A DNA stretch of 64,000 bases from Apostichopus japonicus (GCF_037975245.1 NC_092565.1:3361499-3425498), one strand, 5' to 3'; numbered from the stretch's first letter, positions 24,655 through 38,004 are shown. Notes: generated by a model not told the origin, from the sequence alone. Program-made: numbers and translations.

Positions 24655-26371
24655 TAGTGTTCGACCGATAATCGGTTAGACAATCGGCATCGGGCCGATT
24701 ATCAGACAATCGGTAAATAATCGGCATCGGCAAAATCCATTGCGCTACCGATTAGTTGGAACCGATTATTACGTTCCACATAAAGGATTGTATTTTCCGC
24801 GCTTTTGATACACCACAATCACAACGGGAGAAAAAAAAATTATCATTCGATTCAATGCTATTCATAGCCGGGGAAGGTGCGCTTATCTACGGTGTAACGG
24901 TATCGTAAGTCCCTCGCGCGAGTTTGTACAAATGCTGTTCGATACACTATCCAGTTTTGGCAGTTAACATCATGCAGTATACCCGCTTAACAACACACAG
25001 TATACCCGCGATAAGCTTAGGGTAACGACGTATTTTTTAATTCGCTTGTTGCATCTAACAAAACCACCTGTCATCATGTTAAACGATTGATAAGAAAGAA
25101 AAATTGTCTATGCTAAATATAGTCACCAAATCAGTATACTTTTGAACCACTTTGGCCGAACTGGAAAGTGAGAACAATAACATTAGGCTTTGTTCATTGT
25201 GAGAACACTACGTACATTACGCTAGTCTGGCTGAAGAACGGTTGAGCTTCAGAACTGTTAAGTTTGAAAATGCGCCCAAGATTTTACAAATGGCATAAAA
25301 TGATGAAATCAAGGCTCCAAATACACCTAAATATCCATAAACACGTTTGGCGACATTCCTCAGAAGTTCTACTGCATAACAGTATTTTGTGATTAGGCAA
25401 ACATTCTTACGCATATTTTTACGAAAAACCCGATGAACTTTTTTCCTATGCCGCATGTACCATACCTGCTAACAGTAACTAAACTCCTTACCGCAACCGA
25501 CTAAAAGCAAGTCTGATTTCAAGTGACACGCCGCGACAAAGTCAATGGGACTTTAGTGTGTAATTTCTCCCACATGTAGTTAAGTCAATGGAGAAGCGCC
25601 ATTGACTTACTGTGTATGATCGTTTGAAACAACGTTCGTTCGATCGGAAGTTTTACCGCGCAAGATGGTAATCATTGAAAACTTGAAGCAAACGTTCGAG
25701 ATTGTTTTATTTTTCATAATAAAATAAAACTGTTAGCAAACTGCTTATCCACTAAAGAGCCTGTGTAAGAATATGTTATAAGTAATGTGGCGTTACATTT
25801 CGATCCTGCTAGGATCGAAACGTCAGGCCAACTTACTCTTAGAGCCTACACATTATTTTTCATATCAGATTATATCTTTCGATAGATATCAGCTAACGAA
25901 ATAAAGAATATTTTATTTACGTGCGATATACTTTTTACTTTATTTACGTTAGAGTTGCAACACTGATAATGGTTTTAATAGCAGTTGTAAAACCTGTCCC
26001 TAACTTTTTTGTTTTTCATTTCGTAGCCAATGGCTACTATTTTCCCCCTTCTGTAGTCTGTACAGTACTGTGTTGTGGCGGGATTGCAATATTGCGACTC
26101 CTCGTTATAATCGTACATCGCCCTATGTATGCATTACAGTGTTCTTTACTTGCTCCATTAATCTTAACTGTGAAAAGTTAAGTCGTTCATTTACATCTTT
26201 GATTGTATTGGCCTAGAAATTGGTAATCATGCATAACACCTAATCATACATTAGGCCAGTTCCGCGAAAATTTTGAAATAATCGGTAATCGGTAATCGGC
26301 AATCGGCCGATTGTCACAGGAAATAATCGGTAATCGGTAAAACCGATTGTCATACAATCGGTCGAACACTA
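24655..26371. mobile_element. hAT-like non-autonomous DNA transposon, 1.7 kb
   Basis: Ends form a perfect 15-bp terminal inverted repeat (TAGTGTTCGACCGAT), and TAG at the tip fits the hAT terminal pattern. Both sides are flanked by ATATATAT, compatible with an 8-bp target duplication although the target is itself a TA repeat. Subterminal zones are packed with AATCGG/CCGATT hexamers on both strands, typical transposase-binding-site arrays. No long open frame for a transposase is present, so the element is a deletion derivative or too decayed to read. Base composition is less AT-biased than the surrounding intron. Confidence 0.88.
25798..25820. repeat. Perfect 10-bp-stem hairpin inside the hAT-like element
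   Basis: TTTCGATCCT, loop GCT, AGGATCGAAA. It continues into GTTAC/ACGTC flanks with partial pairing. Confidence 0.9.
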
Positions 26372-27784
26372 ATATATATATAAATCATGACATATAATAT
26401 ATTTCCATCATCCCTTCCGACTTGCATAATCAAAACATGCATTTCCTTTCCACAATTGAGATCTGTAGATCGGAACAGTGAGAGTACTTGCAAGCCTAGC
26501 CAATGCTTCCCTGAGATACCCGGCGAAATATACCAACAGCTGTGTGTTTAGCAATTAGAGTAAGTGAAACCCAAGTTGTGCAAGATTATATAAGAGGAGT
26601 GGCTGCTTCAGTTAAATATTAGACCATAGAACTGTGGAGGAAGAAAGCCTCATTAAAGTGGGCAGCTTAAAATAATTCACTGATTTGGTGGGATTAAGCA
26701 TTATATGCCTATTGGACATTTCACATCTTTCCAAATTGTGCAGTTTTTGATTAGTCTGTTGATGGAAGCTATAGGAGATTACCGTGATAAATATGTCTCA
26801 TGCAAACTCAAAACGAGAGACAGAGAAAAAGAAGGTGGGGAAAAAAAAGCATTACCAAACTGCTAAAAATACCTGATCCCAAAGTAAAACAAACCCAAAA
26901 TGCAAAAGTGCATCCAGGTTTCGTTGACATTATTAGTCGGATAACTTTAATAGCAATCTGATACACCTGATGATATGCCATCTTGTGACATGTGCATGCT
27001 TACCAGGTGTCCACGTTTTGCTGTCTGTCACCCACAAATGACCTTTGACCTTCACTACACACAAGGCTTATTATTATGAGCCAATCTCCAACTAAGAATG
27101 AATCCAGCTAAATTTCCCAACTTGAGATACCATGTTTACATGCATGCATGTTCATCTTACTGAGATGATCTTTGACCTCCACTAAAACAACAGACTCTAT
27201 GTACTCACTATCAGAAAACCACATACAAAGATTTGAAATCAATCAAAGCTTTGCTTCTAGAAATGTTGTATTCACAAGGGTTTCCTATTACAACCTCTGC
27301 TAATCTCACATGAGCATTGGGCTTAGAACTACCAAAGGGAATAATTAACATTTTTAACGTTAATGTTATTGAGCATATATCAAACTGAAAATGAGCTCCA
27401 TCCAATCCTCCCATCTTGAAACAACATGTTTACAAGATGTTCACATCTTGACTGCTACTGACCTCTGACTACTTCTTTACATATTTACTGAACATGGGTC
27501 ATCCACATACAATATATGAGATCCATCCAAATTTAATTCCCCTTCTTGATACACACAAGCATGATGTCACACACAAATACATGTACACACGATAAAAAAA
27601 TAAACCAAAAAACCCATCTATGATCAAACTCACTAAATAAAAGGTAATCACTATCCATTGTTCAAAATTTGTTTCAAATACAGAAAAAATAAGTATCAAC
27701 ATCTATGGATCAGAATTATGTCGGGTGTCATCTGCTTTTCACTGCTATTGATTAAGTATATCCTACTCCATACTATTCATGTCT

Positions 27785-27786
27785 GT

Positions 27787-27812
<26 letters not shown>
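27785..27812. repeat. (TA)n microsatellite
   Basis: A run of about 13 TA units in the giant intron. Confidence 0.9.
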
Positions 27813-27817
<5 letters not shown>

Positions 27818-30084
27818 TCCCTCATAAGGATGAACATGTTTACTAATTATTTTCAAAACTAAATGAGGTACATTATGGCACCTTAAAAGGGATAACACTA
27901 ACTAAAGAGCAAATACGTCTCCAAAATAGAACCATACATGCATTTATTACTAATATGTAATTACACCATCCATTGGTCGATTTAAATATATGAACCCTAT
28001 AATCTCATTTGGTATAACACGTATTGCCGTCAAAGTAACGGAAATGGAAACTGAATATTTCACCATGGACATGGTTTATCCTTCTAGTTCATAATCAGAG
28101 AACAAACCACTCTTCTGATAGACTCAGACTGATATATAACATATAAAGTAGAAAACACATTCTGTAGGCACCAAAATGAAACTAAATATTCCAAGCATAA
28201 TCTTTGTTTCTTATGAATCCAAGATTGATGAGATTACGGAACAAACACGTTTGAATATACCAAACTGTCTTGTTACATGACGATTTTATTACATTGACTG
28301 ATTTCTCTGGTGAGCTGTTATCCGAAAAAATATCTGCAAGGGATAAAGTAACGTCGACTTGATTTAGGTCCAAGGGTGAAAATATCAAATGTTTCTTCTG
28401 AGTAGGTACTAAAAAATTCATGTAAGGGACTAAAAATTCTTTGAATTATATTGTAAATATAAGAAAATAAAAATACAGTTTTGATACCTTAAATCTTATG
28501 TCATTGAAAAATTAGGAATTAAACACGTAATTCTGTCATAAATTGTATTTAGTTTTTTACTTATAGCATACTGATGTCATAAGTGGTCAAAGGTCAACCT
28601 TTTGTATTTCGCTGTCCACATTTCATTGTTTGCAATTTAAGCAGTTAGTTTTGAGGTTTGCTGGCTTGCTACATCATGAAATACGGAAAAAAACTAGTAA
28701 GGTACCCGATCTGCACATTGTTGCATTTTTGTGGGATATCTTGCAAAGTTTTAAAGGCAGTTTGCTATGTCATACTGCATGAACCAAACCCTGCAAGTTA
28801 ATAATTTTCCAATGTATTAAGAGCCATGACTTGTCTTATCAGAGTCACAACATGTGCAGGCCAGTACAGTCAACCACTGATGTGAATGAAATCCAGATGA
28901 GTGACTTGAGCCAATCAATTATTAGGACATACATATCGACTAAGTGAACGTCAAATAGAAGAAGCACAATGTAGCTGGCATTCTTTACACATTCAACTTA
29001 TGGCTATACCAAGGTTCCCCCCCCCCCTACAACCCCCCAGACTGATTTATGAATATTCATCCACTTAAGATGGTTTTAAGTTTCAGCTATGCAAGCTTTT
29101 GTCATTAAAGAATCAATAAATCCAGACATTCTAAAGAGTGACCAAATCTATACTACACTTGTGAGATCCTTGTCAAGTTTTGATATGATAGGTCAACTCA
29201 AGAACAGATATGCATCTACAGAATATTGATTTACTTGTTTTCACAAAAAAATTCACTTATACCTAGGTCACAACCACCAAATAGAACTCTAAAAAGATTG
29301 AGACCTAAAAATTCTTGGAATACTTCCAATTTTTAGAACCGTAGAATCTTCAGTACTTTGTTTACTGTTTAGAGTAGTCAGAATTTAATTTTGATTCTTG
29401 ATCATAAAAAAAAAGGTTCCATAACCTATTTGTAATAGATGCTCGACATAAAATCCTTTGACAATAATTTCTAATTTACCCAGGTGATGGACAAAACATC
29501 ACAGTCTTACACAGTTGTAGTAGTGGCAGGACTTACGCATGGATTAATCCCTCGCAACCAACCCAGGCAGAAGATCTCGCTTTTAAGGACGCAAGCAGTA
29601 GATATCATATATTAAACATGCAAATATCTGCAAGACCTTGCAGGTTAGCAGTAAAAAAGCAATTAAGGTAGGAGTTGTACAGTGTATAAATTGCAGGTGA
29701 AGAGAACTCAGCTTGACAAGGTTATACTATAGCAGAATAAAAGAAGAAGAAGATTTAATCATTAAATGATGTTAAGGTAGCAATGTTATAAGTTAAATGA
29801 TACCGGCTTTACAGCTGCATGTGGTTGTCGGCTTGCAACTTTGTTTCCCCCCGACCTGATCAAACCAAGTAAACATTTACATAATTAATTACATAATTAG
29901 ATACCGGCCCAGCTTTATACTTAACTACATAAAGCAATCTATATGTATAAAATCATGTTTGTCCTTCCTGCTTTATAGCTAATAATCCAAACTTCTCTGT
30001 TCTGTAAATTCAATGTCATAATATGTCTTTTCCTTTGGAAACCCTTGTCTCTCTAACCTGACCAAGCCATATATTAATGTATGT

Positions 30085-30548
30085 AAGGTGACCATATTTG
30101 CCTGACTGGAATAAGGGACATTTATTGCGTGAATGACATGGGGGACGGGTCTAATGGGAGTGGGTGGAAAAGTTTCAAGTGCATAAGGTGCTTAGATGTA
30201 AAATGGTGATACTTAGAAGCACTTTATAAATCAATTTTATTTTCAAAAATGTAGCTTTTTCTTAGATGAAATTTACTTACTTTACGAAAGAGTGCTAGGC
30301 TAGATCGATCTAGCATATTCCACTTTACAATGGCGGTGACTGGCCCATCTGAAATACTGGTTAGTTCTGTTCTGCGACTGCTTACTTGACTAAATTTTGT
30401 TTTTACAATTATTTTACTAATGTGGGATATTTTCGAAATTCCTGGACATTTTGACGAATCGGGGACATTTTCGGGGACACTTGTACATCGGGGACAGCAC
30501 ACTGTAACCGGGGACTGTCCCCGAAAGTCGGGGACGTCTGGTCACCTT
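30085..30548. mobile_element. hAT-like MITE, 464 bp, with exact target duplication
   Basis: Element ends are AAGGTGACCA and TGGTCACCTT, an inverted repeat. Immediately outside, ATGTATGT occurs on both sides (30077-30084 and 30549-30556), an exact 8-bp target-site duplication as hAT transposases make. The right subterminal zone repeats CGGGGAC several times. There is no coding capacity. Its right edge abuts a SINE fragment. Confidence 0.88.
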
Positions 30549-30556
30549 ATGTATGT

Positions 30557-30738
30557 CAATTAATGTATGTTGTCCAGTTACAGAGTTGTTGACAATTGAC
30601 AATTCATAATCATGGACGTTAAATATGAATCTACAGTAAGAGACTGACTTTGGTCAGCTTGCGGCTTTGATAAGCCAATGATGGCTTCTTCGCAAGTTCC
30701 TGCTTGCAGGAGGATCTAAAATACATACATACATTGAT
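30557..30738 (+). mobile_element. SINE family A, copy 2, lacking the tRNA head
   Basis: Carries the family A body from ATTAATGTATGTTGTCCAG through GACGTTAAATATGAATCT and CTGCTTGCAGGAGGATCTAA to a CATACATACAT tail. The box A and box B head is missing, so it is 5'-truncated. The hAT-like MITE ends immediately before it. Confidence 0.88.
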
Positions 30739-33700
30739 ACTCACATAGATTCATAACTGGAATGGATATTCACTTAGTATCCTAACTGCAGTGATTGCAA
30801 TGGGGATAATAAAGCATGTTTCTTCTTCCCAGATTATACACTGTTTAGTCCAAACTTTTGTGTCCTATGAAATTTGATAAAATAATTTCTCTTTCCATTT
30901 GGAAAACCCTCGTTGAAGTTAATATTAACCACATCCATCGATTTCTGGTGCCGTTTTGGTAGACTGAATTAAGTATAAACAGATTAACACTTTTCAGGGG
31001 CCTTTTAATATCTTTCCTTTTATTAATCATGAATGATATCGCCAGATTTGAGCAAATTCAACCAAACAAATTTGAAGCATCCGGTAATGTGTTTTTTCGT
31101 TTCAAAGAATAAGATATAAAGAAAGGGTACAATTAGATCTATGGAAATCTGAGATTTTTATGTTCACTCTCCACGCTGAAGTTTGGTGACATTTCATAAT
31201 AAAGTCCACCTCTTTCAACTATTCCGCTGGCATCAAATATCAACATGGTTTTCCCATTAAACTGCTTAAAGGTAGTCAGTATAGGCCCCAATTTATAGCA
31301 CACTATAATTGCTAGAAGTTTTCAAAAAAGTATTTTCCTGGAGGTCTTTACTCTCCAAATTGTTCTCAGATATCTTTAAGTAACACACAAGATGACTGAA
31401 TGTGTAAGTGAGGACAATTTCCTCGACGGTTGTTATAAGAACAGTTCAAGAATTTTGACGAAAGATGACCACATTTGAATATCTAGCATATTTGGGGCTA
31501 CTACAGCATACCTTTAAGCTTATATGACTCAACATGTCCGCTACACATCTGCTACATTCTGAAGAGAACGAGGTGGTAATATAAATGTATCCCAATGCAA
31601 AAATTGAAGATTGCCTAACCTTTCACTTTTTGAATAAAATGTAACAGTAATGGAAATTTCCACCTGAGGTGGAATTGATCATGGCAGTCGTATAACGTTC
31701 AACACTTTGAACTTATCCGCAATTATTATCCAGGCTGCAACCTCTCTGAATTCTAGGTATCCCTCTCCAAGGCTGCTTGATGGGGACGTAAAGAGGGATC
31801 CATGAATTGAAACCCTGTGTAAACCTTGATTTAAATGATCCTCTTGAGAGCTTAAGTAAGTCTCAATAATAATCATGGTCACACTATGATGTTGTCACTT
31901 TTCTAGGGTTCAGTATAATCTATTCACGGATATGCATGCAGCTGTGAGCCAGATATTATAGGATATAATGAAAGTATAGACCTGCATCAAATGATGGTCT
32001 ATCTGTTGTAGAGGAATTAAAAAAAAGAAAAGAATTATATCCTAGTTGTAGTTTGCATCAATATATGATACCAGTATATGATAATTGCATATGTAATTAC
32101 TCTACCTGAGTGCAGGTTTAATACTGTACATGTTGAGCTACTAAACCTGTATTAATACTTCATGTTTGTCAAAGCCTTGTAGACAGTTTCTAAAATAGCA
32201 AATTTAAAATCTCATTTCATTTACATAATAGCTACAGACAATATACACTTGTAAATTAATTAAAATATAATTACCCTACATATAGACATGACTATATATT
32301 ACATAGTTTGCTATTAAGAAGGCAACAGAAAATTTATCCAATTTTTTTATTTTTATTATCATCAGTTGTCAGCTTTCTTGTGCTCTGGTTGGAGGTTGGG
32401 GGGTGGGACTAAGATGCTACTAAAGTCATCTAGGGGATGGTGTACAGTACATGGTGTCCCCATGCATTTGAGAACTTTTTGGTAAAATGGAGGGTACTTA
32501 CATGCAAAATGGTGGTGCTAAATAAGCAGTAGGCAATATAGCAATTGATCAAAAATACTCACATTTAAACAATTTAACAGCTAAAGAATTCATCACAGAA
32601 GTGTCTGATCATACATAAATTTTGCACAATGTATTGTAGAAATAATGTACATGCAATGTCAGTTGTACACTTATATCATATCACAGAAATGTAGATGTTT
32701 ATACTGCAAACACCCAACAGGTACAATTTCAGTGGCCCAGATATGCTGGAATACCAATCCAGGGACCTTTGGTTGAAACTTACGTTTGATCTATCTAGTC
32801 TGCTGACTCATAATTTTACTCTCTTATATCCAGAGCTCTTTCTTCTCTTAAATATTCTTTTTTAGTTTTCTAAGAGACATGTGTTTGAAAAAAGTAAAGG
32901 TTTTAAAACTTGAAGCAATTTTATGGAATACTTTAGGGCCAAGATTTGGATATGATTGTCCAGTCAATCCGATTATGACTATATAAATTCAAATGATTTA
33001 TGATGGAAAATTGGAAATTTAAGCTTGCAAATATTCAAATTGACTGAAATTCCATTCTCAATTCATCAATGTTACAAATATCATACATGATACATGAGCT
33101 GAAAACTAACCTGACCATATCATTAGATTCAAGTACAATTGATGACCAACATAGTTGTGCATGTAACATATATATATATACTGTACAGCACTACACAGGA
33201 GCCAATTAAGCCCTATGTAATGCAAGCCATGGACTCCATCTCGGAGATCTGCTATCTAGCAATGTAACATGAGAAGAGGCCTATACTTTCTCCAGAATTA
33301 CACTGCCTATATGGGAACAACCCAAACAAATCAAAGGTATATATATCAGACCTAGGATTTCACAAGTTTAGCCATATCTTGCTGAAAAATTCCAGGGCTT
33401 AAAAAAATGTACCTGGGCTCAAATCAAGTTCTCACTTCTGGCATATTCCTAAATGAGACGTATACAAGACAAAATCAGTTGCTGTACAGGCTTTTATGTC
33501 AGTAGTCAAACAATTTGCTGATGATAAGTGGTCATGTTAGGCACAAAAATCATTCCAATTCTTTGACTGACGGCGTTCTTAACCGACGTACCACGTGTTT
33601 AAGTTGATAACGTGTACCGGCAGTAGATTGTCAGTGCCATTTGTTCTACTGGCATATGGCAAGCTCCAGTGGCATTAAGCCAGTAAATAGCCTGATTTTA

Positions 33701-35243
33701 AAAGCTTGGGCGTACAATGGTCACATGCGTGGCTCACTTACATGACATAATTTACATATATATATGTGTAGCAAGATGATCAATTTGTACAGCCATACCA
33801 CAATTATTATTCCTCGCAGTTGGACTTAATTTAAAGTGCCTAACATATGGTCTCTATGGGTATCTGTTTTTTATTTAATTCTTTTTATTGTCCTGTCTAG
33901 TTTTGATGATGTGCTTTCCATCGTTACATCGTTACGCCATAACTTTAAATTATGAATGATAATTCTGTTAAGATTACAGACCTTCTTGCAGTGGACCACC
34001 CTCATGATATCTAAGGAAGTAATGAAGATAATGTCCAGGGCTGTTCGTTTGCCTTCATGTAATACTCTATCACGACCGTTTGTAGATTCTTCAATCATGG
34101 AAGTATTTCTTGCCTGCCCCATACAATATTGTGACATGTGTCACACTTTATACATGACATTTATGATGTCTGTAACACTATCCTTGATTAATCAAAACCA
34201 TTGAAATTGTCTGAACTCGGAAAAGAATAGTAGTATAATTTACACGATCACTTATCTCAGAACTTGATGGACCCAGTGCTAACTTAACAGGTGACTGTTT
34301 GGAAGTGATATGTATGACCTGATTACATTAGCTATATAATCAATGGCATCCAATCTTGGAACCTGGGACAAATGCTTGTCACACCTAATATCAACTAAGA
34401 TACCAATTGCAGCAGCCTTCATGTTGCATTTTAAACAGATACTGCGCATCCGTGCTGCATAATTCAAGCATGTTACACAGCGTTAATTTGAAAAACAAAC
34501 ATTGTTGCCATCTGGTACAATTGTTAAGACCGAGTGGTATTCTCATCATATAAGCAGTGGCATCATATCGTAATAAAGGAATGATGTATTATATGTATGT
34601 ATATATACTTATGGCTATTACAATATGGATGGGTAGCGGCAAGAATTGTGCATAAAAGATGTAACGTCTTATTAAAAGCAGTTCTTGTTGTGAAGAGCGG
34701 TTTGAGTGTTATATTTCCAACAAGATGGATAAGCGAATGTGAGCAATTAACAATGTAATTTGAGGTCAGTGTTGTTGAGTGTAGCATATAGGCAAGTACA
34801 ATTACTGTCCATGCGTGAAACCTGTTACGGCTATATTTGGCAGAGAATATTACAAGTATTACAGAAATATGGACAGCAATTTGCATATTAAAAATTTAAC
34901 TTTACAGTTTATTAATTAATGGTCTGCGCAATAAAGAAAGAAGAAAGAAAGAACTGTTAATATAGTGATACAACCAATATACAAATTACATATGTATAAA
35001 GTACAATTGATTAAAAAATAGTATCGGTATATTCAGATGAAAACTTAATATGTGGTCAAACGTTGTGTAGTTAGTAGTTGTTAGTATAGGTTGATCAGAA
35101 TAAGACAAGCCATGCAAGAAAGGATGCATTTAGAATGCCAAATGAGATGGAAAGCATGCAGCTAGCATCTACAGTAAGATGAGTTATAATGCATGCAGAA
35201 CAAAACAGCATAAAGATATGTAAACTATACAGAAGGTACAAAC

Positions 35244-35438
35244 CCATTGAAGAGGGGCGGGGAAAAGTGCCTTTGTTTGGCACGGGGTAGCCGTGGTTCC
35301 CTTTTGGGCGGTGGTTTCGACTCTTGGGGTGCAGATTGCCGTTCCATGGGTACAGCGTCTGCGAGGCTGCAACGGAGGCACAGACATATGTCCTCTGCGG
35401 GGTCATATGTAATGTCCTCGCCCCCTTCAAATGCATGC
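35244..35438 (-). CDS. ABLIM: Candidate alternative exon: second version of the LIM2 terminus
   Basis: 195-nt open stretch in the LIM2 intron. The acceptor is TTTTTCGCAG and the proposed donor is the weaker GTTTGT. It begins with G, so after CG of the preceding exon it makes Arg, exactly as the constitutive exon at 21477 does. The first 24 residues (HAF, then GGEDITYDPAED, then LCLRCS) align with that exon's SPLPPGEKVTYNGKD and LCDSCS. Both keep the LIM2 final Cys-x2-Cys. The remainder is basic and Pro-rich (PPPKREPRLPRAK). It is GC-rich against AT-rich surroundings. If spliced to 21477 it is in frame (phase 2 to 2). If spliced directly to 20604 it soon meets a stop. If unspliced it stops a few codons later at about 35225, which could make a short isoform. 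The exon call rests on homology and splice signals; its use in transcripts is inferred. Confidence 0.72.
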
Positions 35439-35608
35439 CTGCGAAAAACGATGTCATAAAAAAACATGCAAAAGAAAAGAGGAGTAAGAGAAACAAAAAA
35501 AAACTGCAAACTGTAAAGAAAACAGAAAGCAAATGCAAGTACGATGGCAAGAAGAAAACAAAGAAATATGAAATACAGAAAACTAAAATGAAGGAAGTAC
35601 TATAGAAT

Positions 35609-35644
35609 CCCCCCGTTCCTTCCCAGCCCCCCCCCCCACCTCCC
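35609..35644. repeat. C-run cluster (G-runs on the transcript strand)
   Basis: CCCCCC and an 11-base C run lie about 170 nt upstream, in transcript sense, of the candidate alternative exon. G-runs of this kind are known intronic splicing regulators; a role here is inference. Confidence 0.7.
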
Positions 35645-36614
35645 ATGAACAACATGAAGATAAACAGACTGAAATATATGAGAACATGTTGGTAACATAA
35701 AGTGAGGAAGGTTCATCGGATAAAATTAATATGCAAACAAAATCGACAAAAAAAGGAAAAGGGAAACATTCAAACAAAAATGATGGAATTATTGGAAAAG
35801 GGAACTACTGTAGCTAGCATGTCAACAAAATGAACTAGCAAATACAAATAAGATAATAAGAAGAAGAAGAAGAACAGTAATAAAAATAATAATAATAACT
35901 TTTAGTTAAAACGGTAGAAGGTAGAAGATCTTGATAAAAGAAGATACAAAATGTTATCATTTCTGATATAACGGTAAAATTTGAATATGAATAATATAAA
36001 TTTACTTTGGCACTGATAGTACGTTGCAAGAATGCTATTTACTGATATTCCCAAAGTTAATCAAGAGTGGTGTAGGTAGCATTTCATCTATATAAATACT
36101 GCCTCTTTTGTACATTTAGAGACCTTTGGCAATACACAATACCTGAAAAATAAGGCTGATCATGTCTATTGACTCTAGTTTAGTCAAATTGATGTTTAAT
36201 ATTATCTTGATCAAAAGTGAACAAAAAACATATCTTGTGAGATTTGATATGTTCCACAAGAAATTGTTCACCGTGAAAGGGATCGAGTGTAGAAAGCTGG
36301 ATCACAAGGGAAGATCAAATTTGCTGACTGCAGTACTTCTAGAAATAAATTCCAATAGCTGACATCGGCAAAAAGTCAAAACCGCAAGTCTACAATTATC
36401 GCTTGTAGGATTTGGGATTGCGTTGACCTCATTTTTCTCGAGAAATTAGAGCATTGGAACATAATAATCAACATCATGCTTTCTGGGTGACATGAATTTG
36501 TTCAATAATGGAATGTACATAACATAATTTTTTTCGAAGTAAGAATAGTTTTACATTTCATAGTACAAACAAAATGACGACAAAGAGTAATTGAATAATA
36601 TTTTCAAGAGCCAC

Positions 36615-36708
36615 AATACACACAAAGGTAGGATTTATGCCTTACTGTATACAGTGCATATAATACACACGAAAGGTAGGATTTATCGATTACTGTACAA
36701 TGCATGTC
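36615..36708. repeat. 48-bp direct duplication
   Basis: AAAGGTAGGATTTAT followed by TTACTGTA and CA-rich ends, at 36623 and 36671. Confidence 0.75.
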
Positions 36709-38004
36709 TCTCTTGCTAAATGTGTAGCAGACTATGTAGTTATACGGCCAACTTTGTCATTACAACATCATTTGAATATATATATTCAGCAACTGTATTA
36801 ACTTTATGTTAAAAAGTTTGCATAATAATAAAATCGCCTTACTGCAAATTACAGCCTGCTAAAATGAAGATTTACTGCAATCGCTACTGTATAAGAGCAA
36901 AAAAAAAAGACGTTCCTACAGTATAAAAAAAGTTCATTGGTGAATAATTTTAAACAAAACTTATATAGATCTCCCTATGAATAACACATATTCTCAAAGG
37001 CTAGTTCTCTCATTGCAATATATACTTAAACTTAGCAACTACATATTTGTATTCTTGTACCCCATGTAACCGATGTGTACATGCAGAGTTTGCAAGAACA
37101 TTTTTATCATATAACTGGCAGGAAAGATTTGGAGCAAGTTATTTCCTAGTACCATGCATACTTACTGTAGATATGACTAAGTATTTTTCACTAAATTCAA
37201 TGAAAAGTACATGTAATATGTATATTAAAAATTTAATCGTAAATATTCTGGTAATATTACACTTTCACAATATATAAAGATATGAGATTGACTTCTTACT
37301 CGGTTTTAGTTAAAGAATGATGACACCAAATGATTACACAAAACCATCAAATATTCCACTCTTTCAATATACTTTTACCAAGGACTGAGAAATATATTCT
37401 ACATCATATACGTAGTGTGCATGGTGTGAAAACTTGCCTATGCTAACTTTGTAAACAGCAAACAAAACACAACAAAGTTTACTGGTACATGTATTAATAT
37501 TTCTAAAGTAAATTTTGATTATAAGTAACATTCTTCATCATTTACATTGGTACATGAAGAATGAAATTCTGTGACCTTGATAGCAGTAATGATCCTAACA
37601 ATGAACATGAATTCTCATATGTATGCATCAGACTAAATTAAAGAATTAGTCAACTAAAACGCTATTGCTGATAATACTGCATACATGTGCTGTCCACTTC
37701 AAAGCTTTTAGCATAATTTGGAAGTCTCTACATTAAGTTGGCTTAAAGAGCATCTATGGAAATGAATATTGCTGCGGGATTCGGAATAGTACCTGCCCAC
37801 AGCCGCCCAGAATTGGTCATAAAAGCCATCAAAGATATTTGAACAGCATAAAATGACTCTACGGAAGTAAGATATATCAGACATGTCGGCAGCAACAATT
37901 TAAACGAATCATACCATAAATGAAAACTCCTCTAGCTGCAGTAGACACACTGTATGGTACAGAATTGAGTTTAAAACACACTTGGAATATAGTATCGTAG
38001 GCTA

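Noticed and set aside
25921-26181. 86-codon hydrophobic frame inside the hAT-like element
   Set aside because: No transposase motif; hydrophobicity follows from T-rich sequence.
34563-34886. 107-codon minus-strand frame and its AT-rich surroundings as a retrotransposon relic
   Set aside because: No reverse transcriptase or integrase motif can be read. Left as unassigned intron.
35095-35655. 186-codon minus-strand open frame over the alternative exon
   Set aside because: It overlaps the candidate exon in another frame. Its Phe/Leu-rich start comes from the pyrimidine tract, and only the other frame continues the LIM2 pattern and phase.
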